Shown here: piece after piece, positions 1 to 9,165 of the stretch
Numbering within the stretch: position 1 is the stretch's first letter
How the letters are laid out: the number at the start of each line of letters is the position of its first letter
Assembly: GCF_004339095.1 (NCBI RefSeq)
Contig: NZ_SMGQ01000013.1
Span: 369,205-433,204, forward strand
Origin: Natranaerovirga hydrolytica
Lineage (GTDB): Bacteria; Bacillota; Clostridia; Lachnospirales; DSM-24629
Length of the DNA stretch: 64,000 nt
Reading direction: 5' to 3'
Translations under genes and position numbers: made by a program
Notes under the pieces: generated by a model
What the model was told of the DNA's origin: nothing
The model's database searches: none
The model's input: the letters and a program-made list of their open reading frames with translations, nothing else

Positions 1-435
1 TACATAATAAGCATTTTCCAATAAATAATGAGTAGATGCATTGTACCCTGATTTTTCGGATCCAGCCATAGGGTGACCACCAATGAAAATGTCTTCTATA
101 ATGGTCTTGTCAACAGTTTCATGTATATTTTGTTTGACACTACCTACATCGGTAATAATACTATTTGAAGAAAGGTCATTTTTAATGGTGTTTAACAGTT
201 CATTATTATATTCTACTGGAGCACATAAAAAAATAATATCTGAGCTTAAAAATTGCTTTGTAAGCGTTGTCGTATATTCATCAATTATACCTTCATCCTT
301 AGCTTGCTTTAAAGTTGAAACGTTTGCATCGTATGCAAATGTTTTAATAGGGAGGTTTCTAAAACGAATGGTTTTAGCTAAAGACCCCCCTATTAATCCT
401 AAACCAATAATGCTTATTTGGTTAATGTTATGCAT
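1..435 (-). CDS. tyrA: Prephenate dehydrogenase, N-terminal part (runs off the window)
   Basis: Reads right to left from an ATG at 435 and is open to the window edge (145 codons, C-terminal part missing). The N terminus has a Rossmann dinucleotide motif, GLGLIGGSLA. Further in is GGHPMAGSEKSGY, the TyrA signature that includes the prephenate-binding His. Family function: NAD(P)-dependent oxidative decarboxylation of prephenate to 4-hydroxyphenylpyruvate in tyrosine synthesis. The start overlaps the stop of aroF by 8 nt (ATGCATAA), so the two are probably translationally coupled. Family assignment is firm; chain length and any C-terminal ACT domain cannot be seen. Confidence 0.93.
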   Translation of the reverse strand, partial: MHNINQISIIGLGLIGGSLAKTIRFRNLPIKTFAYDANVSTLKQAKDEGIIDEYTTTLTKQFLSSDIIFLCAPVEYNNELLNTIKNDLSSNSIITDVGSVKQNIHETVDKTIIEDIFIGGHPMAGSEKSGYNASTHYLLENAYYV

Positions 436-1447
436 TAATTTTTTTGCCTGATAATTCGGCATACGGTTTTAATTCTTGACATACAGATTCAAATGTTTCA
501 AAAGTTAATGATTGAGGACCATCAGATAAAGCTTTAGCAGGATTTGGATGAACTTCAATCATAAGGCCGTCTGCACCAGCGGCAATAGCAGCTTTAGATA
601 AAGGTAAAACATAATCTCTTACACCAGTTGCATGACTTGGGTCAATGATGATTGGTAAATGACTCTTCTCTTTAATAACAGGTATTGCACTTAAATCTAA
701 AGTGTTTCTCGTAGCTGTTTCAAAGGTTCTAATGCCTCTTTCACAAAGAATAACATTTGGATTACCTTCACTCATAATATATTCAGCAGCGTTTAACCAC
801 TCATCTATGGTAGCAGACAATCCTCTTTTTAATAAAACAGGTAAATTTGTTTTACCAGCTTCTTTTAATAAATAAAAGTTTTGCATATTTCTAGCACCAA
901 TTTGTAACATATCTACATATTTAACAGCTGTTTCAACGGCTGCTAAGCTGGTTACTTCGCAAACAACTGGCAACCCAGTCTCTTCACGAGCTTTTGCCAT
1001 GAATTGTAACCCTTCAACTTCTAAACCTTGAAAAGAATAAGGTGATGTTCTTGGTTTATAAGCACCGCCACGTAATATAGTTGCACCAGCTTTTTTAATA
1101 GCATGAGCAGTGGCTAATAATTGTTCTTCGCTTTCTATAGCACAAGGACCAGACATTATAGAAAGATCAGTTCCACCAATGGTTGTGTTCCCAACTTGGA
1201 TAACAGAAGGCTCAGGATGGAATTTTTTGTTAGACAGTTTATAAGACTCTGTTATGGGAACGATTTTTTCTACACCATCAATAAGTTCAAGATTAGCATC
1301 ACTTAATTTTGTTTTATCTCCAATAACACCAATAATAGTTGTTTGATCACCTTTTGAAAGATTGGTTTGTAAACCAAATTGTTCTATGGTATTAATGACT
1401 TGTTTAATAGATTCGTCTTTTGCTTTTGGTTCCATTACGATTATCAT
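428..1447 (-). CDS. aroF: 3-deoxy-7-phosphoheptulonate (DAHP) synthase, AroA-beta type
   Basis: 339 aa. Condenses phosphoenolpyruvate and erythrose 4-phosphate, the first step of the shikimate pathway. Residues 1-70 look like the ferredoxin-like regulatory domain of Thermotoga/Bacillus-type enzymes. The rest is the TIM barrel, with conserved stretches SGPCAIESEEQ, LRGGAYKPRTSPYSFQG and DPSHATGVRDYV. AAGGAGAG stands just upstream of the ATG. It is the middle gene of hisC-aroF-tyrA, which suggests the enzyme serves phenylalanine/tyrosine synthesis and that the N-terminal domain gives feedback control. The last codons overlap the tyrA start. The effector amino acid cannot be told from sequence. 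Confidence 0.95.
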   Translation of the reverse strand: MIIVMEPKAKDESIKQVINTIEQFGLQTNLSKGDQTTIIGVIGDKTKLSDANLELIDGVEKIVPITESYKLSNKKFHPEPSVIQVGNTTIGGTDLSIMSGPCAIESEEQLLATAHAIKKAGATILRGGAYKPRTSPYSFQGLEVEGLQFMAKAREETGLPVVCEVTSLAAVETAVKYVDMLQIGARNMQNFYLLKEAGKTNLPVLLKRGLSATIDEWLNAAEYIMSEGNPNVILCERGIRTFETATRNTLDLSAIPVIKEKSHLPIIIDPSHATGVRDYVLPLSKAAIAAGADGLMIEVHPNPAKALSDGPQSLTFETFESVCQELKPYAELSGKKINA

Positions 1448-1474
1448 ACGATCTCTCCTTCGAATTTATATACT

Positions 1475-2560
1475 TTAATTTAAAATATCTGTTAATTTTT
1501 CAAAAAATAATGCCATTTGTTCTTGAGTACCTAGAGTCACTCTAAGCCAACCTTCAAGTCCAAGAAAACATCCTGGTCTAACTATAATGCCTTTAGATTG
1601 TAGCTGTTGAAAGACTTCTAAAGTATCAACACCAATGTGAATCATTATAAAATTCCCAAATGTAGGGATGTAATCCAAACCTAATGCATCGCATTTTTCA
1701 TAGGTCCATTCTTTAATGGTAGTGTTTAATTCAATGGATTGCTTTAAAAAATCTTTATCTTTTAAACTGGCAAGAGCAGCATTTTGTGCTAAGGTGGTTA
1801 CATTAAAAGGGCCTCTCACTCGATTTAACAATTCAATAATGGATTCTTTGGCAATACCATATCCAACCCTTAATGAAGCCAAGCCATAAGCTTTGGAAAA
1901 GGTTTTTAAGATGATTAAGTTTGGATAATCTTTCAGGATAGAAAGGGTATCAGGGAAAATATCATCTGTAATATATTCAGAATAAGCTTCATCCATTACG
2001 ACTAGAATGTTCTTAGGTACTTTCTTTAAAAAATCAAGTTGTTCTTCTTTTGTAATAATTGTACCTGTTGGGTTATTAGGGTTGGCTATAAAGATAACTT
2101 TAGTTTTATCCGTAATAGCATTTACAATGCCATTTAAGTCAAAAGTATAATTTTTTAAAGGGACTTCTATTATATGCCCTCCCATTAATTTTACAGCTGA
2201 AGCATAACGAGGAAAACTTGGTGTACAAGTAATGGCCTCATCACCTTCGCCAACATATACTTGTGTAATAAAGGTAATGATTTCATCTGAGCCAGCGCCA
2301 AAAATCAATTGTTCTTCTGTTACATTCAGCTCTTTAGACAAAGCTTTTCGTAAGTATGATGCATTACCATCGGGGTAAATACCTACTTCATCAAGAGCAT
2401 TTACAATAGCTTCTTTAGCTTTATCAGAGCATCCTAATGGATTTTCATTAGATGCTAATTTTATAACCTGGCTTAAGCCATATTCTTGTTTTACATCATT
2501 AATAGGCTTTCCAGGGATATAAGGTCTTAAAGATTCAATAGATTGTCTACAGTTTATCAT
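1475..2560 (-). CDS. hisC: Histidinol-phosphate/aromatic aminotransferase, HisC family
   Basis: 361 aa PLP-dependent fold-type I aminotransferase. LASNENPLG near the N terminus, IANPNNPTGT in the middle, and LKTFSKAYGLASLRVGY with the PLP-binding Lys are diagnostic of HisC. Start ATG at 2560 is preceded by AAGGAAAGGA. Its only visible partners are aroF and tyrA, not his genes. In this setting HisC homologues often act as the tyrosine/phenylalanine aminotransferase, so it may have an aromatic role or a double role; that is inference from context. It is first in the operon and about 80 nt downstream of a consensus promoter. Confidence 0.9.
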   Translation of the reverse strand: MINCRQSIESLRPYIPGKPINDVKQEYGLSQVIKLASNENPLGCSDKAKEAIVNALDEVGIYPDGNASYLRKALSKELNVTEEQLIFGAGSDEIITFITQVYVGEGDEAITCTPSFPRYASAVKLMGGHIIEVPLKNYTFDLNGIVNAITDKTKVIFIANPNNPTGTIITKEEQLDFLKKVPKNILVVMDEAYSEYITDDIFPDTLSILKDYPNLIILKTFSKAYGLASLRVGYGIAKESIIELLNRVRGPFNVTTLAQNAALASLKDKDFLKQSIELNTTIKEWTYEKCDALGLDYIPTFGNFIMIHIGVDTLEVFQQLQSKGIIVRPGCFLGLEGWLRVTLGTQEQMALFFEKLTDILN

Positions 2561-2650
2561 AATACAAATTCCTTTCCTTATATAATATATAATGCATCAT
2601 TACATTCAATAATGGGTCATTAAAATATAAAACTAAAATGAGTTGTTACT

Positions 2651-2679
2651 ATTGTACACTTATAAAAAAAACAAGTCAA
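2651..2679 (-). promoter_or_regulatory. Sigma-A promoter of hisC-aroF-tyrA
   Basis: On the minus strand TTGACT (2674-2679) and TACAAT (2651-2656) are separated by 17 bp. Start of transcription would be near 2644, leaving a leader of about 85 nt. That is too short for a T-box, and none was seen. Confidence 0.75.
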
Positions 2680-2783
2680 TACTATACCGCTTTAAAGTGA
2701 AAAAATGTCAGTTGAATTCAATGTATAAACCACATAAATAATAATAATACTATAAATAATATTAAACAATTATAACAAAAGAG

Positions 2784-2812
2784 TTGATGAATAACTATCT
2801 TTTTAGTACAAT
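2784..2812 (+). promoter_or_regulatory. Candidate sigma-A promoter of the EF-G-like gene
   Basis: TTGATG (2784-2789), 17 bp spacer, TACAAT (2807-2812). This would give a leader of about 210 nt before the ATG at 3029. The leader shows no clear terminator or known riboswitch. Confidence 0.5.
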
Positions 2813-3028
2813 ATAAATATAAAAATACAAGTATTTAACAGCTACAATTAATTTTATTATATATAAATGACAAATAATACACTTCTTTTCACTGCTACAT
2901 AATCTAACTAACCAATGTCACTCTAGACAACTAGAAATTTTTACAAAAACCAAATGTACTGCCAAAAAAGTAGATAAAAAAATGATTATATATTTTATAT
3001 CTAAAAAAAAGTATTGGAGGAAATAATT

Positions 3029-5104
3029 ATGAAAAGTTATTCTTCAGGAAAAATACGTAATATTGCAGTATTAGGACATGGTGGTTCAGGAAAAACAAAT
3101 CTAGTGGAAGCGATGGCTTTCTTATCAGGTGCCACAAAACGTCAAGGCAAAGTCTATGAAGGCAATACCATAAGTGATTTTGATGATGAGGAAATTAAAA
3201 GAAAAATATCTATGGCGACTTCTGTTGTTCCAGTAGAATGGGAGAATCATAAAATCAACCTATTAGATACACCAGGGTATTTTGATTTTGCAGGAGAAGT
3301 AAAAGAAGCTATAAGAGTAGCTGATTCGGCTCTAATTGTTATTTCAGGGAGAACCGGTGTTGCAGTGGGCACTGAAAAATCTTGGGAACATGCTGAGGAA
3401 AGGCAACTTCCTAAGATGTTTTTTGTAACAGATATGGACGATGAACAAGCAAATTTATATGATATTTTAAATGATTTAAAAGAATTGTATGGTAAACGAA
3501 TTGCGCCTTTTCAAGTGCCAATAAGAGAGAATGGTGAGTTTGTCGGTTTTGTAAATGTTATAAAAATGGAAGGTAGGAAATTTGTAAAAGATCATATTGA
3601 AACATGCGAAATTCCAGAGACTTTAAAAGAGGAAATTGAACCCATAAGAGAAATGATTCTTGAAGCAGTCGCTGAAAGAAGCGAAGAACTTATGGAAAAA
3701 TATTTTATGCAAGAAGAATTTACTTTGGAAGAAATACAAAATGCATTACATGAAGGTGTAATAGAAGGTGAAGTTATACCAGTATTATGTGGATCGGGTA
3801 AACACAACATTGGTATTCAAGTGCTTTTGAATTCTATTGTAAAATATATGCCATCTCCAACTGAAGAACATGCAACTCTTTTGGCTAAAGACATAGATTC
3901 CCAAGAATTAATTAATATAAAATGTAGTGAAGACGAAACATTATCTGCCTTGGTTTTTAAAACCATAATAGATCCTTATATAGGGAAAATATCATTGTTT
4001 AGAGTGTATTCAGGTATTTTAAAATCCGATGCTACTTTATATAATTCAAATCAAGAAACAACAGAAAAAATAAATCATCTCTATTGTTTAAGAGGAAAAC
4101 AACAAATAGAAGTGAAAGAAATTAAAGCAGGAGACATTGGGGCAGTGACCAAGTTAAGTGCTACTTACACAGGAGATACTTTATGCAATAAAGAGCGGCC
4201 TATTGAATTAGAAGGTATTCAGTATCCTGAATCTCTAAGTGTTATGGCCATAAGACCTAAAAACAAAGGAGATGAAGATAAGATTTCTTCTGGCTTACAA
4301 AAACTTATAGAAGAAGATCCTACTATAAAAGTAGAAATAGATTCAGCCAATCACCAAGAATTAATATATGGTTTAGGAGAACAGCATTTAGAAGTAGTAG
4401 TTAGCAAATTACAAAGCAAGTTTAATGTAGAAGTGGAGTTATACAAACCCAAAGTTCCTTATAAAGAAACCATTAAAGGAAAAATTAAAATTCAAGGCAA
4501 ACATAAAAAACAATCAGGTGGACATGGACAGTATGGAGACGTTATTATTGAATTTGAACCCCTAACAGATTTAAATAGGGCGTATGAATTTGAAGAAAAG
4601 ATATTTGGTGGAGCCGTGCCTAAAAATTTCTTTCCAGCAGTTGAAAAAGGATTAGAAGAGTCTGTTCAAAAAGGCGTATTAGCAGGTTATCCAGTGGTTG
4701 GATTAAAAGCAACTTTAGTAGATGGGAGTTACCATCCAGTAGATTCTTCTGAAATGGCCTTTAAAATTGCAACAACCATTGCTTTTAAAAAAGGTGTTCA
4801 AGAAGCCAATCCAATATTATTAGAACCTATTGTAAGCGTTAGAGTTCTTATTCCTAATGATTATATGGGAGACATTATTGGAGATCTTAACAAAAGACGT
4901 GGCCGTGTTTTAGGTATGGTACCTTTAGATGGCAAACAAGAAATACAAGCAGAAGTACCTATGTCAGAAATGTTTGGGTATACAACGGACTTAAGGTCAA
5001 TGACACAAGGAAGGGGTACGTTTACAATGAAGATTGAGAGGTATGAACAAGTACCTTCAGAATTACAAAATAAAGTTATTGAAGAAAGTAAAAAAGAAGC
5101 ATAA
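3029..5104 (+). CDS. Elongation factor G-like translational GTPase (EF-G paralogue)
   Basis: 691 aa, full EF-G length. P-loop GHGGSGKT at about residues 16-23 and switch II DTPGYFDF near residue 80. The G4 box, normally NKxD, reads TDMD (about residue 134). Domains IV/V are present (HKKQSGGHGQYGD, VPKNFFPAVEKG). It therefore belongs to the divergent EF-G-like group rather than being the main FusA; the lack of rpsL/rpsG/tuf neighbours agrees. The start was set at the ATG at 3029, because GGAGG (3016-3020) is correctly spaced for it; an in-frame TTG at 3014 lies too close to that site. Exact cellular role (translocation, ribosome recycling or stress) is unknown. Confidence 0.88.
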   Translation: MKSYSSGKIRNIAVLGHGGSGKTNLVEAMAFLSGATKRQGKVYEGNTISDFDDEEIKRKISMATSVVPVEWENHKINLLDTPGYFDFAGEVKEAIRVADSALIVISGRTGVAVGTEKSWEHAEERQLPKMFFVTDMDDEQANLYDILNDLKELYGKRIAPFQVPIRENGEFVGFVNVIKMEGRKFVKDHIETCEIPETLKEEIEPIREMILEAVAERSEELMEKYFMQEEFTLEEIQNALHEGVIEGEVIPVLCGSGKHNIGIQVLLNSIVKYMPSPTEEHATLLAKDIDSQELINIKCSEDETLSALVFKTIIDPYIGKISLFRVYSGILKSDATLYNSNQETTEKINHLYCLRGKQQIEVKEIKAGDIGAVTKLSATYTGDTLCNKERPIELEGIQYPESLSVMAIRPKNKGDEDKISSGLQKLIEEDPTIKVEIDSANHQELIYGLGEQHLEVVVSKLQSKFNVEVELYKPKVPYKETIKGKIKIQGKHKKQSGGHGQYGDVIIEFEPLTDLNRAYEFEEKIFGGAVPKNFFPAVEKGLEESVQKGVLAGYPVVGLKATLVDGSYHPVDSSEMAFKIATTIAFKKGVQEANPILLEPIVSVRVLIPNDYMGDIIGDLNKRRGRVLGMVPLDGKQEIQAEVPMSEMFGYTTDLRSMTQGRGTFTMKIERYEQVPSELQNKVIEESKKEA

Positions 5105-5154
5105 CTTCATCTTGACCCTAATAAATGAATATGATAGAATACTTTTAGTTTGTA

Positions 5155-5402
5155 TATAGAAAAAACTGTGAAAAGGAGTAGTAAACAGTCATTGTTTTTA
5201 GAGAGCTGTTGGTTGGTGAAAAACAGTATCAATACCTGTTGAACTCGCCTGGGAGTTCCTTAGTTGAAATGACAGTAGACTAAGGCGGTAACTTGCCGTT
5301 ATAAGTTTAAGCGTATTCTGTTATAAGTTTACAGAATAAATTAGAGTGGTAACGCGGAAAGTAGCTTTTCGTCTCTAGAGATAGAGACGAAAAGCTTTTT
5401 TA
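5155..5402 (+). promoter_or_regulatory. T-box leader of leuS (probably leucine-specific)
   Basis: The 5' half has a Stem I-like region with an AGTA bulge (about 5180) and GAGAG/GGTTGGTG elements. The T-box sequence AGAGTGGTAACGCGG lies at 5343-5357, followed by a terminator. T-box RNAs bind uncharged tRNA; the acceptor end pairs with the T-box bulge and favours the antiterminator. A CTC triplet at 5244-5246 (in GAACTCGCC) is the likely leucine specifier, agreeing with the leuS gene downstream. Class assignment is firm; the exact specifier is inference. Confidence 0.9.
5363..5402 (+). terminator. Regulated terminator of the leuS T-box
   Basis: A 13-bp stem, AGCTTTTCGTCTC (5363-5375) with GAGACGAAAAGCT (5384-5396), is followed by a T-run. 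Its position after the T-box bulge makes it the alternative to the antiterminator. Confidence 0.9.
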
Positions 5403-5464
5403 TTTCAATTTTATGAGAAAAGAATAAAAAAATAAATATCATCAATTCAGGAGGTTAATTACTT

Positions 5465-7879
5465 ATGAGTCATACTTACAATTATAAAGAAATAGAGCAA
5501 AAATGGCGCAAAAAATGGGAAGAAAACCCTGTTAATGTAGAAACAGAAGAAAAAGAAAAATATTATTGTTTGGATATGTTTCCTTACCCATCAGGCAGTG
5601 GGTTGCATGTTGGACATTGGAGAGGCTATGTATTAAGTGATGTTTGGAGTCGATACAAGATGCTTCAAGGGTATTATGTGCTTCATCCAATGGGATGGGA
5701 TGCCTTTGGATTACCAGCAGAGAATTATGCTATATCTCAAGGGGTACACCCAGCAAAAGCAACAGCAGAAAATGTTGAGAATTTCAAGAGACAATTAAAA
5801 GAAATCAGTGCCATTTATGACTGGGATAAAGAAATTAATACAACGGATCCAGAGTATTACAAATGGACGCAATGGATATTTGTAAAAATGTTTAAAGAAG
5901 GCTTAGCATATGAAAAAGAAATGCCAATTAACTGGTGTCCAGATTGTAAAACAGGTCTTGCAAATGAAGAAGTGGTTAACGGAGAATGTGAGCGATGTGG
6001 TTCAAGTGTTACAAAGAAAAATTTAAGACAATGGATGTTAAAAATAACAGCTTATGCTGAAAGATTATTAGAAGACTTAGAAGGTCTAGAGTGGCCAGAA
6101 AAAGTAAAAAAAATGCAATCGGATTGGATTGGAAAAAGTTATGGTGCAGAAATTGACTTTAATGTTGTAGACAGTGAAGAAAAGATAAAAGTCTTTACAA
6201 CAAGACCAGATACTTTATTTGGTGCAACGTTTATGGTATTAGCTCCAGAACATCAATTGGTAAGTGAAATTACAACAAATGCTCAAAAAGAAGAAGTAGA
6301 AGATTATGTTTACAAAGCATCATTAAAATCTTCAGTGGATAGAATGCAAGACAAAGAAAAAACAGGTGTTTTTACAGGAAGTTATGTTGTTAATCCTTTA
6401 AATGGAGAAAAATTACCAATATGGGTGTCCGATTATGTATTAGCAGATTATGGTACAGGTGCCATTATGTGTGTACCTGCTCACGATGAAAGAGACTTTG
6501 ATTTTGCTAAAAAGTTTGATATTGCAATTGTACAAGTTATTGCAAAAGAAGAATCAGATGTTAATAAGGTATTAGAAGAAGCCTATACAGAAGATGGTAT
6601 TATGATTAATTCAGGTGTTTTTGATGGTATGCAAGCAACAAAAGCAAAAGAAGCGATTATTACTTATCTAGAAGAACACAACATTGGCAATAGAACAACC
6701 AATTATAAATTAAGAGATTGGGTATTTTCAAGACAAAGGTATTGGGGAGAACCTATTCCAATAATACATTGTGATGATTGTGGTGCTGTTGCAGTACCAG
6801 AAAATGAATTGCCAGTAGAATTACCAAATGTAGAGTCTTATGAACCAACAGGAACAGGCGAATCACCATTAGCAGCTATAGATGAATGGGTTAATACAAC
6901 TTGCCCAACTTGTGGTAAAAGTGCAAAAAGAGAGACCAATACAATGCCACAGTGGGCAGGATCTTCTTGGTACTTCCTTAGATATGTAGATGTTAATAAT
7001 ACAGAAGAATTGGTTTCAAAAGAAAAAGCAAAAGAATGGTTACCAGTAGATATGTATGTTGGTGGCATTGAACATGCGGTACTTCATTTGTTATATGCAA
7101 GATTTTATACAAAATTTTTAAATGATATTGGTGTTGTTGACTTTGCTGAACCTTTTAAAAGACTATTCAATCAAGGGATGATTTGTAAAGATGGTGCAAA
7201 AATGAGTAAATCAAAAGGCAATGTTGTATCGCCGGATGAACTGGTAAATGATTATGGATGTGACTCATTAAGACTTTATGAATTATTTGTTGGTCCACCT
7301 GAATTAGATTCTGAGTGGGATGATAGAGGTATTGATGGTGTACATCGATTTATCAATCGTTTTTGGAACATTATAGTAGATAGCAAAGATAAAGAGATAG
7401 AGGCAACAAAAGAAATGGAAAAAATCAAACATAAAATGATTTATGAAATCACACATCGTATTAATAGCTTTAGTTTAAACACAGTTGTTAGTGGTTTTAT
7501 GGAATATACCAATAAACTAATAGATGTAGCAAAAACAACAGGTGGAATAGATAAAGACACAGCCAATACAATGATTGTATTAATGGCACCGTTTGCACCA
7601 CATATTGCGGAAGAATTATGGGAACAGCAAGGCAATACAAACAGTGTATTTGATAATTCTTGGCCAGAATATGACGAAGAAAAAATGAAAGACGATACAG
7701 TTCAAATGCCAGTACAACTCAATGGTAAAGTAAGAGCCACTATTGAAATTGATGTTAAAGAAGATAAAGAGTCGGTGCTAAAAAAAGCAAGAGAATCTGT
7801 AGAAAATAAATTAGATGGGAAATCCATTGTCAAAGAAATATATGTACCCAGCAAAATTATTAATTTAGTAGTAAAATAA
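5465..7879 (+). CDS. leuS: Leucyl-tRNA synthetase
   Basis: 804 aa class Ia aminoacyl-tRNA synthetase that charges tRNA-Leu. PYPSGSGLHVGH contains the HIGH-type ATP motif, and KMSKSKG near residue 579 is the KMSKS loop. A CP1 editing domain with TTRPDTLFGATF and the zinc-type CxxC pairs (CPDCKTG, CERCG) lie between. AGGAGG sits upstream of the ATG at 5465. The T-box leader links expression to uncharged tRNA-Leu. Length and motifs are normal for a bacterial LeuRS. Confidence 0.98.
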   Translation: MSHTYNYKEIEQKWRKKWEENPVNVETEEKEKYYCLDMFPYPSGSGLHVGHWRGYVLSDVWSRYKMLQGYYVLHPMGWDAFGLPAENYAISQGVHPAKATAENVENFKRQLKEISAIYDWDKEINTTDPEYYKWTQWIFVKMFKEGLAYEKEMPINWCPDCKTGLANEEVVNGECERCGSSVTKKNLRQWMLKITAYAERLLEDLEGLEWPEKVKKMQSDWIGKSYGAEIDFNVVDSEEKIKVFTTRPDTLFGATFMVLAPEHQLVSEITTNAQKEEVEDYVYKASLKSSVDRMQDKEKTGVFTGSYVVNPLNGEKLPIWVSDYVLADYGTGAIMCVPAHDERDFDFAKKFDIAIVQVIAKEESDVNKVLEEAYTEDGIMINSGVFDGMQATKAKEAIITYLEEHNIGNRTTNYKLRDWVFSRQRYWGEPIPIIHCDDCGAVAVPENELPVELPNVESYEPTGTGESPLAAIDEWVNTTCPTCGKSAKRETNTMPQWAGSSWYFLRYVDVNNTEELVSKEKAKEWLPVDMYVGGIEHAVLHLLYARFYTKFLNDIGVVDFAEPFKRLFNQGMICKDGAKMSKSKGNVVSPDELVNDYGCDSLRLYELFVGPPELDSEWDDRGIDGVHRFINRFWNIIVDSKDKEIEATKEMEKIKHKMIYEITHRINSFSLNTVVSGFMEYTNKLIDVAKTTGGIDKDTANTMIVLMAPFAPHIAEELWEQQGNTNSVFDNSWPEYDEEKMKDDTVQMPVQLNGKVRATIEIDVKEDKESVLKKARESVENKLDGKSIVKEIYVPSKIINLVVK

Positions 7880-7889
7880 ATATAATAAT

Positions 7890-7923
7890 CAATAAAACTA
7901 AAGCTTTTGCTTTAGTTTTGTTG
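7890..7923. terminator. Terminator between convergent leuS and the 7912-8196 gene
   Basis: AAAACTAAAGC (7894-7904) pairs with GCTTTAGTTTT (7909-7919), with outer CAA/TTG pairs. Strong AT stem serving leuS; because it overlaps the stop codon of the minus-strand gene it may work in both directions. Confidence 0.65.
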
Positions 7924-8196
7924 ATTCATCATATTCATCATATTCATCATCATATCGATTTTGTTTTTTTCTTCTGGTGTTAAGTTGTCTTTTAAAGTTT
8001 CCATAATCACTTTGGTCTCATCATCTGTAAATTGCAATCCCATTTGTTTCATTTTCATGCCATAAGAAAATAATAGCTGGATTTTTTGTTCAGCGTTTTT
8101 AGTGCCCATTTCTTGAAACATTTCATTTAGGAAACTTAATTTTCTAGGATCAATATTTTTAAAAGCTTCTTGATTAGGAATATTTGAGTTATACAT
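7912..8196 (-). CDS. Small Met-rich protein of unknown function
   Basis: 94 aa, not recognised. The C terminus reads LTPEEKNKIDMMMNMMNMMN, a Pro-Glu helix cap followed by a methionine-rich helix. A closely similar module ends the upstream gene (LSPEQRNMMDMFSTMMKMN), so the two are related. No signal peptide or membrane segment. The start was set at ATG 8196, preceded by AAGGAGA; it overlaps the upstream stop by 8 nt (ATGTATAA), implying coupled translation. It is the second gene of a two-gene unit beside the hydrophobic miniprotein/S8 cluster; a sporulation-associated role is a guess. Confidence 0.7.
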   Translation of the reverse strand: MYNSNIPNQEAFKNIDPRKLSFLNEMFQEMGTKNAEQKIQLLFSYGMKMKQMGLQFTDDETKVIMETLKDNLTPEEKNKIDMMMNMMNMMNQQN

Positions 8197-8893
8197 GATT
8201 ATCATTCTCCTTATTTTCATTTTTGGTCATATTATTCATTTTCATCATAGTACTAAACATATCCATCATATTTCTTTGTTCTGGACTGAGCATACCTTTT
8301 AGTCCTTCAATCATAGCATTATTCATATTTGGCGAATTTTGTGTTTGATTAGAAGTATTATTGGTTTCTTGTTGTTCATTAGACGTATTGTTTTTATTAA
8401 AAGAAATGGTAGGGGTATCATTTGATACATGATCATTTGGTTTAGTAGATTTTTCTTTCGTTTGAGTTTCACGTTGGTGTTGATAATTGGTAAATAACTT
8501 ATTAATATTCATCATATTTAAAAATATATCCACTACATTTTTATTACAATCAGAGCAGACTTCTCTTATGTTTTGAAGCATGACTTCTTTATTGGTATTG
8601 GATAAATTTAATTGCTGGATATCTTTTACTTCTTCGCTATCGTATAAAGAAAAAGTGTTTTTTAGTTCTAGAAGTTTGACTAAAACAGCAATTTGTTTTT
8701 GGAGGTTATGCTCAAAAAAGGGAATAGCAGCTTTAAGTACTTTCATATTTTCATTAGTCGTTACTTGATCAATGGCTAAAGAATTCATTAAATAGTTGGG
8801 TGCAGTTTGCGTTGTGTTTTCTTTTCCTATATTTAAAAGATTGTTTATATTAAAATCAGTGCTATTTTCTTGGTCATTATATTGATCACTCAA
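8189..8893 (-). CDS. Asn/Gln/Thr-rich protein with C-terminal Pro-Glu/Met-rich module, unknown function
   Basis: 234 aa from a TTG start at 8893, chosen because GGAAAGGAGG stands just upstream; the longer in-frame ATG at 8947 has no good site. The N-terminal half is predicted helical (residues about 45-130). A low-complexity linker rich in Asn, Gln, Thr and Ser follows, then the module LSPEQRNMMDMFSTMMKMN. No signal peptide or transmembrane segment. Coupled by an 8-nt overlap to the gene downstream, which ends in the same module. The -10 region CATACAATA at 8935-8943 (minus strand) resembles sporulation-sigma promoters. Function unknown. Confidence 0.7.
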   Translation of the reverse strand: MSDQYNDQENSTDFNINNLLNIGKENTTQTAPNYLMNSLAIDQVTTNENMKVLKAAIPFFEHNLQKQIAVLVKLLELKNTFSLYDSEEVKDIQQLNLSNTNKEVMLQNIREVCSDCNKNVVDIFLNMMNINKLFTNYQHQRETQTKEKSTKPNDHVSNDTPTISFNKNNTSNEQQETNNTSNQTQNSPNMNNAMIEGLKGMLSPEQRNMMDMFSTMMKMNNMTKNENKENDNHV

Positions 8894-8934
8894 AAAAATC
8901 CTCCTTTCCAGACAATGATACACTCGTATAATAT

Positions 8935-8943
8935 TATTGTATG
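8935..8943 (-). promoter_or_regulatory. Possible sporulation-type -10 element
   Basis: On the minus strand the sequence CATACAATA lies about 42 nt before the TTG start of the 8189-8893 gene. It matches the -10 consensus of sigma-E (CATACAMT) and of sigma-K (CATAnnnTA). No convincing -35 was found at the matching distance, so this is tentative. Confidence 0.35.
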
Positions 8944-9165
8944 TCAAGGGTCTCTAAGATTTGACTAATATATGAAATTAATAAAATTAATTTCTCAAAT
9001 ACTTTGAAAGTCGAGTAGGTCTTTGCGTTTTAACAAAAGGCAAAACAATTAAGTTCATAAATCTGGGGTGAAAAAGTAAATCATCCATATGTTTTTTTAA
9101 AAAAAAGTTACAATTTATAAATTGATTACATATATTGGATTAAGGAATATTATATTGGAGAGCGT

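Larger units (their letters stand above)
2561..3028. other. Divergent intergenic region, hisC / EF-G-like gene
   Basis: 468 bp, very AT-rich, between divergent genes. It holds one promoter in each direction. No open reading frame, strong hairpin or RNA gene was recognised in the rest. Confidence 0.6.

Noticed and set aside
83..451. Open frame of 122 codons on the plus strand
   Set aside because: It is antisense to tyrA, whose translation on the other strand has clear prephenate dehydrogenase motifs.
2561..2650. T-box or other riboswitch before hisC-aroF-tyrA
   Set aside because: The leader from the predicted start is only about 85 nt and has no T-box motif or terminator.
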